Positions 7,188 through 15,023 of a stretch of 64,000 bases of DNA are shown piece after piece. The notes beneath the pieces are model-generated. The model was not told the origin of the DNA. It was given only the letters and a program-made list of their open reading frames with translations, and did no database searches. The translations under genes were made by a program, and so were the position numbers. The number at the start of each line of letters is the position of its first letter. The first letter of the stretch is position 1. Origin of the DNA: Paractinoplanes tereljensis (GTDB taxonomy: Bacteria; Actinomycetota; Actinomycetes; Mycobacteriales; Micromonosporaceae); NCBI RefSeq assembly GCF_016862435.1, contig NZ_BOMY01000043.1, positions 55,017-119,016 of the forward strand, in the 5' to 3' direction.

Positions 7188-10157
7188 CTATCCCGCGAAC
7201 TGCTGCAGGACGAAGTCTTTCTCGGCCGCGCAGGCCAGCATCGACGTGCTCCAGGCGCAGGTGTCGGAGCGGATGTCGCTGAGCGAGCCGAGCGGCACCG
7301 CCGCGTCGCCCAGGTGCCGCCCGGTCAGGGCCGGGTCGCTCGGCGAGAGGCTCAGGGCCTTGGAGAACTCGAGCAGGTTGCCGCCGTCGAGCCGGGCCGC
7401 CTCCCCGGTGTGCGTCCAGACCCGCTTGCCGGTCCCGTCGATCAGGGTCGTCTCCGGCACCGTGGTGGTGACCAGGACGGCCTCGCCGACCGGGACGATC
7501 GTGCTGACGTTGGCCAGCTTGTAGCGCCAGACCACGGTGTCGTCCTCGGCCGCCACGTCCAGCGCGACCACGGTGGTGGTCTTCGCGTCGTAGGAGATCT
7601 CCTCGTCGAAGCAGACCCGGTCGTCGCCGCAGGGGGTGACGTCTTTCATCTGGCTGTCGGCCGCCTGGGTCGTGTAGACGACCTTCGGCTCGCCGAGCTT
7701 GTCCAGCCGGTAGGAGAGAATGCGCTGGTCATCGGGCTGCAGCACGATGAGCCGGCCGTTGTGCGCGACCACCTCGTCCTTCGGCTCGGCCACGTTCTGC
7801 CGGGAGGTGAGGATCTTGCCGGTGTTCGCGTCGATCACCCGGGCCGACTTGTCGGCGGCGATCTGCACCACCCGCGGATCGTCGCTGAGGTCGGGCTCGA
7901 AGGCCCGGCCGAACACGGTGGCCGGCCCGCCGAGATCCTTGGGCGTGGTGGCCAGCAGGACCTTGGTAGCGGTGGACAGGGTGCTGGTCGGGTCGGGCTG
8001 CGACCAGCGCTCGGTGCCGTCGGTGAGCTTGACGCCGATCAGCCGTTTGCCGGGCCGATCGGCGATCACCGCGGAGTCGCCGGCGAAGAACACCTCGTCG
8101 TCCTGGTCGAGAGTCCGCTGCCAGAGCAGGTTGCCGTGGTCGGCGCCGAGGACGACCATCCGCCGCCGGTAGTCGTTGGCCGAGTCGAGATCGGTGAACA
8201 GCGCCACCCCCACCGGCAGCGGCACCATCGATTTCCAGCGGGTCGCGGTGCCGGCTTCCCGGCTGGTCCAGATCGGTTCGGTGCCGTTCAGCCCGATCGC
8301 GACCACGCCCGCAAGGCCGTTGCTGTCGGCGTCGGAGCTGGCGAAATAGGCTCGATCGCGATAGATCTCGGCATCGGACCAGTCCGAGGTGACCGGCACG
8401 ACCGGCGTGATCCGGCGCGGCTCGCTGAGCGGGTGATAGTCGAGGGCCCGATAGTCGGGCCAGAAAACCCAGGCCAGGGCGGCCCCTGCGGCAAGAACGA
8501 CGGTCAAGGCCGAGGCAATGAAGACGTACGCCCTACGTCGGCGTCCCGTGGTTCGGGCGGGAGCTTCCGGTTTGGTCGCGCTCACCGGCCCGCCGCCGGG
8601 CGGCGTGCGGGGTTGCGCCGGCGCCGTCCCCGGCCATCCGGCGTATTGCGGGTGGCCCGTCGCGGGCGATCCGGGGTAGGGCGGCGCGGGCGATCCGGGG
8701 TAGGGCGGCGTCGTCGGCGCGGGGGACGAGGGTCCGAGGATCGGATCGGCCGTGGTGGGCATCGCGGCGACCTCGCCGGTGGCCCACGGGTCGACCGGCG
8801 CGGCCCGCAGCCGTTCGTCGGTCTCCTCCTCGGGCGGCGCGGCCTGCGTCGGCGGCCCGGACACCGGGCGCGGCAGCGGCGGCCCGGACACTGGCGGCCC
8901 CGACACCGGCGGCGCCGAGGTGGGCGCGGCCGCTTCGGCGCGCGTGTCGGTGATCGGCGGCGGCGAGTCGTGCCGGGTGGCCGACGTCGGCGTCGGCGTA
9001 GCGGAGGTGGCCACCCCGGTGGCGAATTTCGCCGGTGCGGGCGCCGGGCTCGCTTGCGCGGGTGCCGAGTTGGCCTGGGCGGCGGCGATGATCGCGCCCT
9101 CGGCAACCGGTAGCTCCGGCTGCTCCAGCACGGTCGGGGCGATGCCCAGCTCACTGTGCAGCAGGCGGGCCACCAGCGGGATCCGGGACGAGCCGCCGAC
9201 CAGGAACAACCCGGCCAGATCGGCCGGTTTCAGGCCGGCCGCCGCGATCACCGCGGCCGTCTCGGACACCCCGCGCCGCACCAGCGGGTCGGCCGCCGCC
9301 TCCAGCTCGTCGCGGGTGAGGTGCACCGCGTGCTCGACGCCGGGCACCGGGACCGGCGCGAACGAGCTGCGGGACAGCATCTCCTTGGCGCCGCGCACGT
9401 CGTCCCAGAACCGGCGCCGCGCTCGCCACTCGGCCAGCGTGGTGGGCTCGGTCAGTCGCTGCCATGCGGCCGGTTCGCCGCCGGCCAGGGATTTGCCCAG
9501 GTGCTCGACGAGCGCCGCGTCGATGTCGAGCCCGCCCAGGTCGTCGGCCCCGCCCGAGGCAGTCACCGAGAAGATGCCCGGTTTGTCGGCGTGCACCACG
9601 GCCACGTCGAGGGTGCCGCCGCCGAAGTCGAAGACGGCGAGCGAGGAACCGGTCGGGACCGGCCGGCGCAGCACCTCGGCGAAGTAGCGCGCGGCCGCGA
9701 CCGGTTCCGGCACCAGCCGGGTCGAGGCCGGCCAGCCGGCCCGGCCGAGCGCCTCGCTCAGCACCGCCCGGCGCGGCGGGCCCCAGGCGGCCGGAAAGGT
9801 CAGGATGGCCGGCGGCAGGAACCCGGTGGTGGCCACCGCTTCCCGGGCGACGGCGCCGAGCAGCGCCGCGAGCAGGTCGGCGACCGGAATGCCCTGGTCG
9901 GAGCCGAGCAGCACGGTGCCGTCGTCGACGTGTCGTTTCGGGTTGGGCTCGAGCCGGGCCGGATCGGCGTGCCCGAGCCGCAGGGCGTCGGCCCCGACGT
10001 GCAGCCGGCCGGAAGTGTCCAGATAGACCGCCGACGGCATCAGCGGCTGGCCGTCGAAGAGCAGCGGCCGGGTGCGCCCGTCGGGATGGCGCAGCATCGC
10101 CACCGTGTGCGAGGTGCCCAGGTCAACCCCGAGCACGAAGCCATCGCCGTCGGTCAC
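7188..10157 (-). CDS. Hsp70-like ATPase fused to a membrane span and PQQ-type propeller
   Basis: This is a 989-residue protein. Residues 8-370 are an actin-fold Hsp70 nucleotide-binding domain, with phosphate-1 GVDLGTSHTVA, phosphate-2 FDFGGGTLDVAV and adenosine LFLVGGSSRIP motifs. There is no Hsp70 substrate-binding domain. Instead a Pro/Ala/Ser-rich linker (about 375-540, with PPVSGPP and PPYPGSPA repeats) leads to one membrane span (about 543-566). An extracytoplasmic domain of about 420 residues follows, with PQQ/quinoprotein-like repeats (LTDGTERWSQP, ANTGKILTSR, GTGKRVWTH). The GTG at 10157 is chosen because GAGGGGG lies upstream. A cytosolic ATP-dependent switch coupled to an outside sensor is inference. 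Confidence 0.8.
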   Translation of the reverse strand: MTDGDGFVLGVDLGTSHTVAMLRHPDGRTRPLLFDGQPLMPSAVYLDTSGRLHVGADALRLGHADPARLEPNPKRHVDDGTVLLGSDQGIPVADLLAALLGAVAREAVATTGFLPPAILTFPAAWGPPRRAVLSEALGRAGWPASTRLVPEPVAAARYFAEVLRRPVPTGSSLAVFDFGGGTLDVAVVHADKPGIFSVTASGGADDLGGLDIDAALVEHLGKSLAGGEPAAWQRLTEPTTLAEWRARRRFWDDVRGAKEMLSRSSFAPVPVPGVEHAVHLTRDELEAAADPLVRRGVSETAAVIAAAGLKPADLAGLFLVGGSSRIPLVARLLHSELGIAPTVLEQPELPVAEGAIIAAAQANSAPAQASPAPAPAKFATGVATSATPTPTSATRHDSPPPITDTRAEAAAPTSAPPVSGPPVSGPPLPRPVSGPPTQAAPPEEETDERLRAAPVDPWATGEVAAMPTTADPILGPSSPAPTTPPYPGSPAPPYPGSPATGHPQYAGWPGTAPAQPRTPPGGGPVSATKPEAPARTTGRRRRAYVFIASALTVVLAAGAALAWVFWPDYRALDYHPLSEPRRITPVVPVTSDWSDAEIYRDRAYFASSDADSNGLAGVVAIGLNGTEPIWTSREAGTATRWKSMVPLPVGVALFTDLDSANDYRRRMVVLGADHGNLLWQRTLDQDDEVFFAGDSAVIADRPGKRLIGVKLTDGTERWSQPDPTSTLSTATKVLLATTPKDLGGPATVFGRAFEPDLSDDPRVVQIAADKSARVIDANTGKILTSRQNVAEPKDEVVAHNGRLIVLQPDDQRILSYRLDKLGEPKVVYTTQAADSQMKDVTPCGDDRVCFDEEISYDAKTTTVVALDVAAEDDTVVWRYKLANVSTIVPVGEAVLVTTTVPETTLIDGTGKRVWTHTGEAARLDGGNLLEFSKALSLSPSDPALTGRHLGDAAVPLGSLSDIRSDTCAWSTSMLACAAEKDFVLQQFAG

Positions 10158-10186
10158 ACTGTGCCCCCTCACCCTCGGCCGTCATG

Positions 10187-10726
10187 CTACGACGCGGGTA
10201 CGACGGATTCGCCGGGGCGCAGGCCCGCGAAGACGATGGCGAGCGTGTCGCGCTGCAACGACGGAGACCATCCACCACGCAACGCACCCTGGCAGACCGC
10301 GACGAGCAATGCCATCACCTCGTCCGGTCCGATCTCGGCGCGCACCTCGCCGGCCCGCTGGGCGCGCGTGAGCAGCCCGGCCACCACCGCGTGGAACTGG
10401 GCGATCGACTCGGCCACCTCGAGTTGCGGCAGCAGGTCGATGACCGAGCGCCGGGCGGCGGCCGAGGCGACCAGGTCGGTGAAGACGCCGAACAGGGTCG
10501 CGTCCGGTGCGGCGACTCGGGCGGCCAGGCCGGCCAGGGTGTCCTTCATGATCGCGGCGAGCAGGTCGGCCTTGGTCGGGAAGTGCCGGAAGATCGTGCC
10601 GATCGCGACCCCGGCCTCGGCCGCCACCTGCTCGGTCGAGGCCGCGGCGCCCTGTTCGGCGAAGACCCGGGCGGCAACCTCGAGGATCTTGGCGCGATTG
10701 CGGACGGCGTCGGCGCGTGGCGGCAT
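10187..10726 (-). CDS. TetR-family repressor
   Basis: This TetR-type regulator of 179 residues has an N-terminal helix-turn-helix (AAEAGVAIGTIFRHFPTKADLL, about 31-52) and a variable ligand-binding C-terminal domain. The ATG at 10726 (MPPRADAVRNR) is preferred to one 36 bases upstream because GGGAGCG precedes it. It is divergent from the SnoaL-like gene, and the shared promoter region carries two near-identical palindromes, so it very likely represses both itself and that neighbour. The ligand is unknown. Confidence 0.9.
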   Translation of the reverse strand: MPPRADAVRNRAKILEVAARVFAEQGAAASTEQVAAEAGVAIGTIFRHFPTKADLLAAIMKDTLAGLAARVAAPDATLFGVFTDLVASAAARRSVIDLLPQLEVAESIAQFHAVVAGLLTRAQRAGEVRAEIGPDEVMALLVAVCQGALRGGWSPSLQRDTLAIVFAGLRPGESVVPAS

Positions 10727-10747
10727 GGGCGCTCCCGATTGACAAAG

Positions 10748-10784
10748 TGAGTCGTGACTCATAATTTACCTGAGTCGAGACTCA
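10748..10784. promoter_or_regulatory. Twin TetR operators
   Basis: TGAGTCGTGACTCA (10748-10761) and TGAGTCGAGACTCA (10771-10784) are 14-base palindromes whose centres are 23 bases apart. The whole block is flanked symmetrically by AAAG and CTTT. They sit between the TetR gene and the SnoaL-like gene, the expected place for two repressor dimers. Confidence 0.85.
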
Positions 10785-10804
10785 CTTTACTGGAGGGGTG
10801 CGCG

Positions 10805-11191
10805 ATGAACACACGGGAGGTTTTCGAGCGGGCGATCAACGCCGGCGAGGTCCGCACCGATTACCTGGCCGACGACGTGGTGATCGAGTGGCCGTTCGCG
10901 GCCGGTGGCCCGCGCCGGATCGAGGGCCGCGCGGCGTTCGCCGCGATGGCCGGCCCGGCCCGGGCCGCGCTGCCGTTCCGGCTCGACGAGATGGTGATCG
11001 ACGTCGTCCACGAGACCGCCGACCCGGCCGTGATCGTGGTGGAGTACCACCTCGGCGGCACCCACTCGGCGACCGGCGAACGCCGGTCCAGCGCGCTGAT
11101 CGCGGTGATCCGCGTCGCCGGCGACCGCATCACGCACTGGCGCGAATATCAGGACACGCTGGCCATCGCCCAGGCTATGACCGGCTCGTGA
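10805..11191 (+). CDS. SnoaL/NTF2-like ketosteroid-isomerase-fold protein
   Basis: This 128-residue protein has the NTF2 cone fold pattern: an N-terminal helix (NTREVFERAINAGE), ADDVVIEWPFA, an IEGRAAFAA helix, then beta strands ending DRITHWREYQDTLAIAQA. Such proteins act as isomerases, cyclases or small-molecule binders. The start follows GGAGGGG by 8 bases. It is the likely target of the divergent TetR regulator, suggesting an inducible detoxification or secondary-metabolite step. The substrate is not evident. Confidence 0.8.
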   Translation: MNTREVFERAINAGEVRTDYLADDVVIEWPFAAGGPRRIEGRAAFAAMAGPARAALPFRLDEMVIDVVHETADPAVIVVEYHLGGTHSATGERRSSALIAVIRVAGDRITHWREYQDTLAIAQAMTGS

Positions 11192-11214
11192 CCAACGGCC
11201 CCTAAGGTGGCCGC

Positions 11215-11643
11215 ATGCGCGTCGAACGGATCAAGGACGCCGCCGCGGTCCTGGCCGCGGCGGACCTCTTCGATGCGCCGCCGATCGCGGCGGCGACCGA
11301 GCGTTTCCTCGCGACACCGGGCCACCACCTGCTTTTCGCGTACGAGGAGGGCGGTCGCGCCGTCGGGATGATCTCCGGCGTCGAGATGACCCACCCGGAC
11401 AAGGGCACCGAGATGTTCATCTACGAGCTCGGGGTCGCCCCGGTGGCTCGTCTGCAGGGCATCGGCACCCGGCTGGTGGCCGAGCTGGCCGGCATCGCCC
11501 GGGAGAACGGCTGCTACGGCATGTGGGTCGGCACCGAGGTCGACAACGAAGCCGCGCTGGCCACCTACCGCCGCGCCGGCGCTACCGACGAGACGTCGTT
11601 CACGCTGCTCAACTGGGACCTGCTCGAGGGAGTTGGCGAATGA
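11215..11643 (+). CDS. GNAT acetyltransferase, AAC(3)-I-like
   Basis: This 142-residue GNAT protein has the acetyl-CoA loop ARLQGIGTRLVAEL (about 82-95) after strand MFIYELGVAPV. It ends with NEAALATYRRAGATDE, the pattern of AAC(3)-I aminoglycoside acetyltransferases (YIYDLAV, RRQGIATALI). Whether it acts on aminoglycosides is unproven. The ATG lies 6 bases after a TAAGGT -10 box (11203-11208), so it is probably leaderless. Its stop overlaps the LtrA start by ATGA, so the two are translationally coupled. Confidence 0.8.
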   Translation: MRVERIKDAAAVLAAADLFDAPPIAAATERFLATPGHHLLFAYEEGGRAVGMISGVEMTHPDKGTEMFIYELGVAPVARLQGIGTRLVAELAGIARENGCYGMWVGTEVDNEAALATYRRAGATDETSFTLLNWDLLEGVGE

Positions 11644-12818
11644 CCGGCCCGACCCGCAACTGGCTGGTCCCGATGCGGGCCCGCAGCACCGACGAGCCGC
11701 ATCGCGTCTCCACCCCGCTCGAGCTGTTCTTCGACCTCTGTTTCGTGGTCGCGGTGGCGCAGGCGGCCGCGCCGCTGCACCACAGCATCGCCGAGCACCA
11801 CGTGCTGTCCGGCCTGCGTGGCTACCTGATGGTCTTCTTCGCCATCTGGTGGGCGTGGATGAACTTCACCTGGTTCGCCTCGGCCTACGACACCGACGAC
11901 GACGTCTACCGGCTCACCACGTTCGTACAGATCGCCGGCTGTCTGGTGCTGGCGGCCGGGGTCGGCCCGGCGTTCGAGGACGCCGACTTCCGGATCATCA
12001 CCATCGGTTACGTGATCATGCGGCTGGCCCTGGTGGCACAGTGGCTGCGCGCGTCCCGCTCCGACCCGGAACGCCGCAACGTCGCCCAGCGGTACGCCAT
12101 CGGTGTCGCGGTGGTGCAGCTGTTCTGGATCCTGCGCCTGTGGACCCCGGAGTCCTGGCCGGTGCTGCCCCTGTTCCTGGTGCTCGTGCTGGCCGACGTG
12201 GCGGTGCCGGTCTGGGCCGAGCGAGCCAGCGGTGGCCCGACCACCTATCACCCGCACCACATCTCCGAGCGCTACGGCCTGTTCACCATCATCGTGCTGG
12301 GTGAGTCGGTCTCGGCCGCGACGCTCGCCTTCCGCGGGGCTCTCGACGAGGGCAGTGACTACAACACGGTGCTGCTCCGGCTGGCCGTGGCGGGCCTGGT
12401 GATCGTCTTCGCGCTGTGGTGGCTGTACTTCGACCGCTCGGCGCACGCCCTGGTCACGACGCTGCGCACGTCGTTCCTGTGGGGTTACGGCCACTACTTC
12501 ATCTTCGCCGCCGCGGCCGCGGTCGGGGCCGGCCTGGGGGTCGCGGTCGACCACGCCACCCACCACGCCGAGATCTCCTCGACCCTCGCCGGTTACGCGA
12601 TCGCCGTACCCGTCGCGGTCTATTTGTTCTTTGTCTGGTTGTTGCACATCCGCCCGCACCAGAGCGGGCCGATGCTGCTGGCCTTCCCGGTCGCCGTCGT
12701 CCTGGCGCTGCTGACCCCGCTCACCCACGCGTCGCTGGAGTTGCTGGCCGCGGTGCTGGTCGGGCTGGTCGCGGTGAACGTGACCCTGGGGCGCCGGGTG
12801 CCCGACCGGATCAGCTGA
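11640..12818 (+). CDS. ltrA: Low temperature requirement A (LtrA) family membrane protein
   Basis: This 392-residue polytopic protein has about ten hydrophobic spans. The LtrA hallmark STPLELFFDLCFVVAVAQAA lies near residues 22-41, and FAIWWAWMNFTWFASAYDTDD and HISERYGLFTIIVLGES follow. LtrA proteins are named from Listeria growth at low temperature, and the biochemical role is unknown. The start overlaps the upstream acetyltransferase stop (ATGA). The 3-prime end overlaps the convergent TetR gene by 8 bases. Confidence 0.9.
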   Translation: MTGPTRNWLVPMRARSTDEPHRVSTPLELFFDLCFVVAVAQAAAPLHHSIAEHHVLSGLRGYLMVFFAIWWAWMNFTWFASAYDTDDDVYRLTTFVQIAGCLVLAAGVGPAFEDADFRIITIGYVIMRLALVAQWLRASRSDPERRNVAQRYAIGVAVVQLFWILRLWTPESWPVLPLFLVLVLADVAVPVWAERASGGPTTYHPHHISERYGLFTIIVLGESVSAATLAFRGALDEGSDYNTVLLRLAVAGLVIVFALWWLYFDRSAHALVTTLRTSFLWGYGHYFIFAAAAAVGAGLGVAVDHATHHAEISSTLAGYAIAVPVAVYLFFVWLLHIRPHQSGPMLLAFPVAVVLALLTPLTHASLELLAAVLVGLVAVNVTLGRRVPDRIS

Positions 12819-13431
12819 CCATCGCGGCCAGGCCGCGCAGGACGATGGACAGGCCGCCGTCGAACTCGTCGTCGGCACTGACGGTGCCGGCGCGGCGGGC
12901 GGTGTCGCGCAGCAGTGGGAAGTCGGCGGCCGGCAGGGCGGCCATGACCAGCGTGCCCGGGCCGGCCAGCGCGCCGAGGCTCTCCTGCAGGAGCGCGCCG
13001 TTCAGGTAGGCGACCAGGCCACGCAGCGCCACCACCCGGTCGGCGTCGTCGAATCCGGCCGCGGTGAGCACGGCCAGCGCCGACTCGGTCCAGCGCAGCA
13101 CGGCGTGGCACCGCTGACGGTTCGCGATCAGCAACGGCACCACCCGCTGGTGGGCGGCGAGCGATGCCCGTACGCGTTGGCTGAGGATTTTCAGGTTTTC
13201 GGTCCAGATCGGACCGTCGGGCACGGTGGCGTCGAGGTCACGCAGGACCCACTCGCAGACCAGCAGCTCCAGCTCGTCGCGGTCGGCGACGTAGCGGTAG
13301 AGGGCCATCGTGCTCAGGCCGAGTTCCTGGGCGGCGGCGCGCATGGTGAGGCCGGCCAGGCCATCGCGATCGATGATCGCGACGGCCGCCGCGGCCAGGC
13401 GGTCCGGTTGCAGCGAGCGAGGGCGGGGCAC
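12811..13431 (-). CDS. TetR-family repressor with TetR_C-type ligand domain
   Basis: This 206-residue regulator has a helix-turn-helix near residues 27-50 (TMRAAAQELGLSTMALYRYV) and a C-terminal domain like the tetracycline-repressor group. The GTG start lies 8 bases after a TACGCT -10 box, suggesting a leaderless mRNA whose promoter overlaps the operator repeats. It is divergent from the thioredoxin-fold gene at 13501, its probable target. Confidence 0.88.
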   Translation of the reverse strand: MPRPRSLQPDRLAAAAVAIIDRDGLAGLTMRAAAQELGLSTMALYRYVADRDELELLVCEWVLRDLDATVPDGPIWTENLKILSQRVRASLAAHQRVVPLLIANRQRCHAVLRWTESALAVLTAAGFDDADRVVALRGLVAYLNGALLQESLGALAGPGTLVMAALPAADFPLLRDTARRAGTVSADDEFDGGLSIVLRGLAAMVS

Positions 13432-13442
13432 GGCTTGACAGC

Positions 13443-13487
13443 GTACGCGGTACGCCTACGCTGTTAAATGTACGTTGTACGCCTACG
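13443..13487. promoter_or_regulatory. Direct-repeat operators between TetR and redoxin genes
   Basis: GTACGCGGTACGCCTACG (13443-13460) and GTACGTTGTACGCCTACG (13470-13487) are 18-base repeats differing at two positions, centres 27 bases apart. The first contains a GCGTAC/GTACGC palindrome and overlaps the TetR gene's own -10. The second ends at the ribosome binding site of the 13501 gene. This is the likely TetR binding region. Confidence 0.75.
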
Positions 13488-13500
13488 AGGGGCAGGTACC

Positions 13501-14052
13501 GTGCGCAACCTGACCGCGGTGGACGGCACTACCGTGCCGATCCCCGATCCCGATCGCCTCGTCCACCTGCAGTTCCGGCGATTCGCCGGCTGCCCGATCT
13601 GCAACCTGCATCTTCGCGAGATCGTCCGCCGGCACGACGAGATCGCGGCGGCTGGCCTGCGCGAGGTGGTCGTCTTCCACTCGCCGGCGTCCGAGCTGGC
13701 GGAATATGACCTGCCGTTCGCCGTCATCGCCGATCCGCAGAAGCTGCTGTACGCGGAGTTCGGGGTCGGCGCCTCCCGGCGAGCCCTGCTGCATCCGCGG
13801 GTCTACCTGCCGCTGCTGCGCGCTGTGACCCGCGGCACGATCGCCGTCCTGCGCGGCCGGGAGAAGGCGCCGGCGTCGCATCAGGCCAACGGCCGCCTGG
13901 GTCTGCCCGCCGATTTCCTGATCGCCCCGGACGGCCGCACGGTGGCCCGGAAGTACGGCCGGCACGCCTATGACCAGTGGCCGGTCGATGAGCTGCTGGG
14001 CCTGGCCGCCGAGACGGCGATGCCCGCCCGGCGGGGCCGGACGGGCATCTGA
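13501..14052 (+). CDS. AhpC/TSA-type thioredoxin-fold protein
   Basis: This 183-residue protein resembles peroxiredoxin-like AhpC-TSA_2 proteins. It has LQFRRFAGCPICNLHLREI near residues 23-41 with a CPIC redox motif, followed by the strand REVVVFHSPA and FAVIADPQKLLYAEFGV. The GTG at 13501 is chosen because GAGGGG lies 8 bases upstream. A possible start 33 bases earlier would put the operator inside the gene. It is probably a TetR-controlled thiol redox or peroxide-handling enzyme. The resolving mechanism is unclear. Confidence 0.8.
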   Translation: MRNLTAVDGTTVPIPDPDRLVHLQFRRFAGCPICNLHLREIVRRHDEIAAAGLREVVVFHSPASELAEYDLPFAVIADPQKLLYAEFGVGASRRALLHPRVYLPLLRAVTRGTIAVLRGREKAPASHQANGRLGLPADFLIAPDGRTVARKYGRHAYDQWPVDELLGLAAETAMPARRGRTGI

Positions 14053-14066
14053 AAAGGGGGTTGGTG

Positions 14067-14927
14067 TTAGCTGTACTGCGCGTCCACGCCGGCCACCGGG
14101 CGGCCGGGGGAGAAGCCGCGGCGGGCCTCGCCGTCGATCGGCTCCTCGAGCAGGCGCGGGTCGTCGACGGTGGCGGTCGGCTTCGGGGCCTTCTTGACCT
14201 TCTTGGCCTTGGCGGGGGTGCTCTTCGCCGGCGCCGGGGCGACGTCGGACGGGTCCGCGGCCGAGTCGGCGTCCAGGTCCAGATCCGGGTCCACGTCCGA
14301 GTCCAGGTACGGGTCGAGGTCCGAGTCCAGGTCCGAGTCAAGGTCCGAGTCGGCGTCCAGGTCGAAGTCCGAGTCCGGGTCCAGGTCGAGGTCCGAGTCC
14401 GGCTCCAGGTCGCCCGGGAGGAGGTCCATGCCGCCGGCCGGGAGGCCGAACGCGTCGGGGATGTCTTCGTCGTCGGCCGGCCGGCTCGTCGGCGTCGCGT
14501 TCGCCGGAAGCCGGCCACCCAGGCCGCCGAGCAGCGGCAGGCCACCCTCGAACGACTCGGCCTGACGCGGGGTGGTGGGCCGCACCGCGCCCGGTGTGTC
14601 GCCGTCCGGAAGCAGGCCCGACGTGACGGGGCCCGCCTTCGTGGTGGGCTCGCCGGTCAGGGCCGGCTTGAGGTCGGTGCCGTTGTGGCCGGCCGCGTAG
14701 TCCACCAGCGGCGGCGCACCCAGCGGCGTTTTGCCCAGCGTGCTGTGGCGGAGCGGATTCTCCACAGTGGCCCCGTTGGAGCGGCCGAGCAGGCTGGCGA
14801 GTTGTTCGTCGGCCTGCTGTTCCGCCGTGCCGGTTCCGGGCACCAGGTCGGCCTGCGCGGGAGCGGCGGCACCGAACAGGAAGATCCCGCCGGCGAAGAC
14901 CGCACCGGCATACCAGAACTTGCGCAC
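14067..14927 (-). CDS. Secreted protein with Asp-Leu-Asp-Ser repeats
   Basis: This 286-residue protein has a signal peptide (about 1-26, ending AAPAQA), a unique central part, an acidic low-complexity block of DSDLDLDPDSD-type repeats (about 175-230), then a Lys/Ala/Pro segment and a short C-terminus. There is no sorting motif or C-terminal span, so it is probably released. The acidic block may bind Ca2+, which is inference. The GTG start at 14927 follows GGAGG by 6 bases. It is divergent from the channel-like gene at 15024. No family is recognised. Confidence 0.75.
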   Translation of the reverse strand: MRKFWYAGAVFAGGIFLFGAAAPAQADLVPGTGTAEQQADEQLASLLGRSNGATVENPLRHSTLGKTPLGAPPLVDYAAGHNGTDLKPALTGEPTTKAGPVTSGLLPDGDTPGAVRPTTPRQAESFEGGLPLLGGLGGRLPANATPTSRPADDEDIPDAFGLPAGGMDLLPGDLEPDSDLDLDPDSDFDLDADSDLDSDLDSDLDPYLDSDVDPDLDLDADSAADPSDVAPAPAKSTPAKAKKVKKAPKPTATVDDPRLLEEPIDGEARRGFSPGRPVAGVDAQYS

Positions 14928-15023
14928 TGAATTCCTCCAGGACTGTGCAAACTCGGACGAATAGCGTCGGAAGGGGCAACGACTTGCCACGCCGAGGGGT
15001 TCCGGCTCGCTACGATCGCGGGT

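Noticed and set aside
7185..9113. Plus-strand frame of over 600 codons
   Set aside because: It lies opposite the Hsp70-propeller gene, and its composition is an artefact of the reverse strand.
13435..13469. TTGACA followed by TTAAAT as a promoter for the 13501 gene
   Set aside because: The spacing between the boxes is more than 20 bases, too long for a standard promoter.
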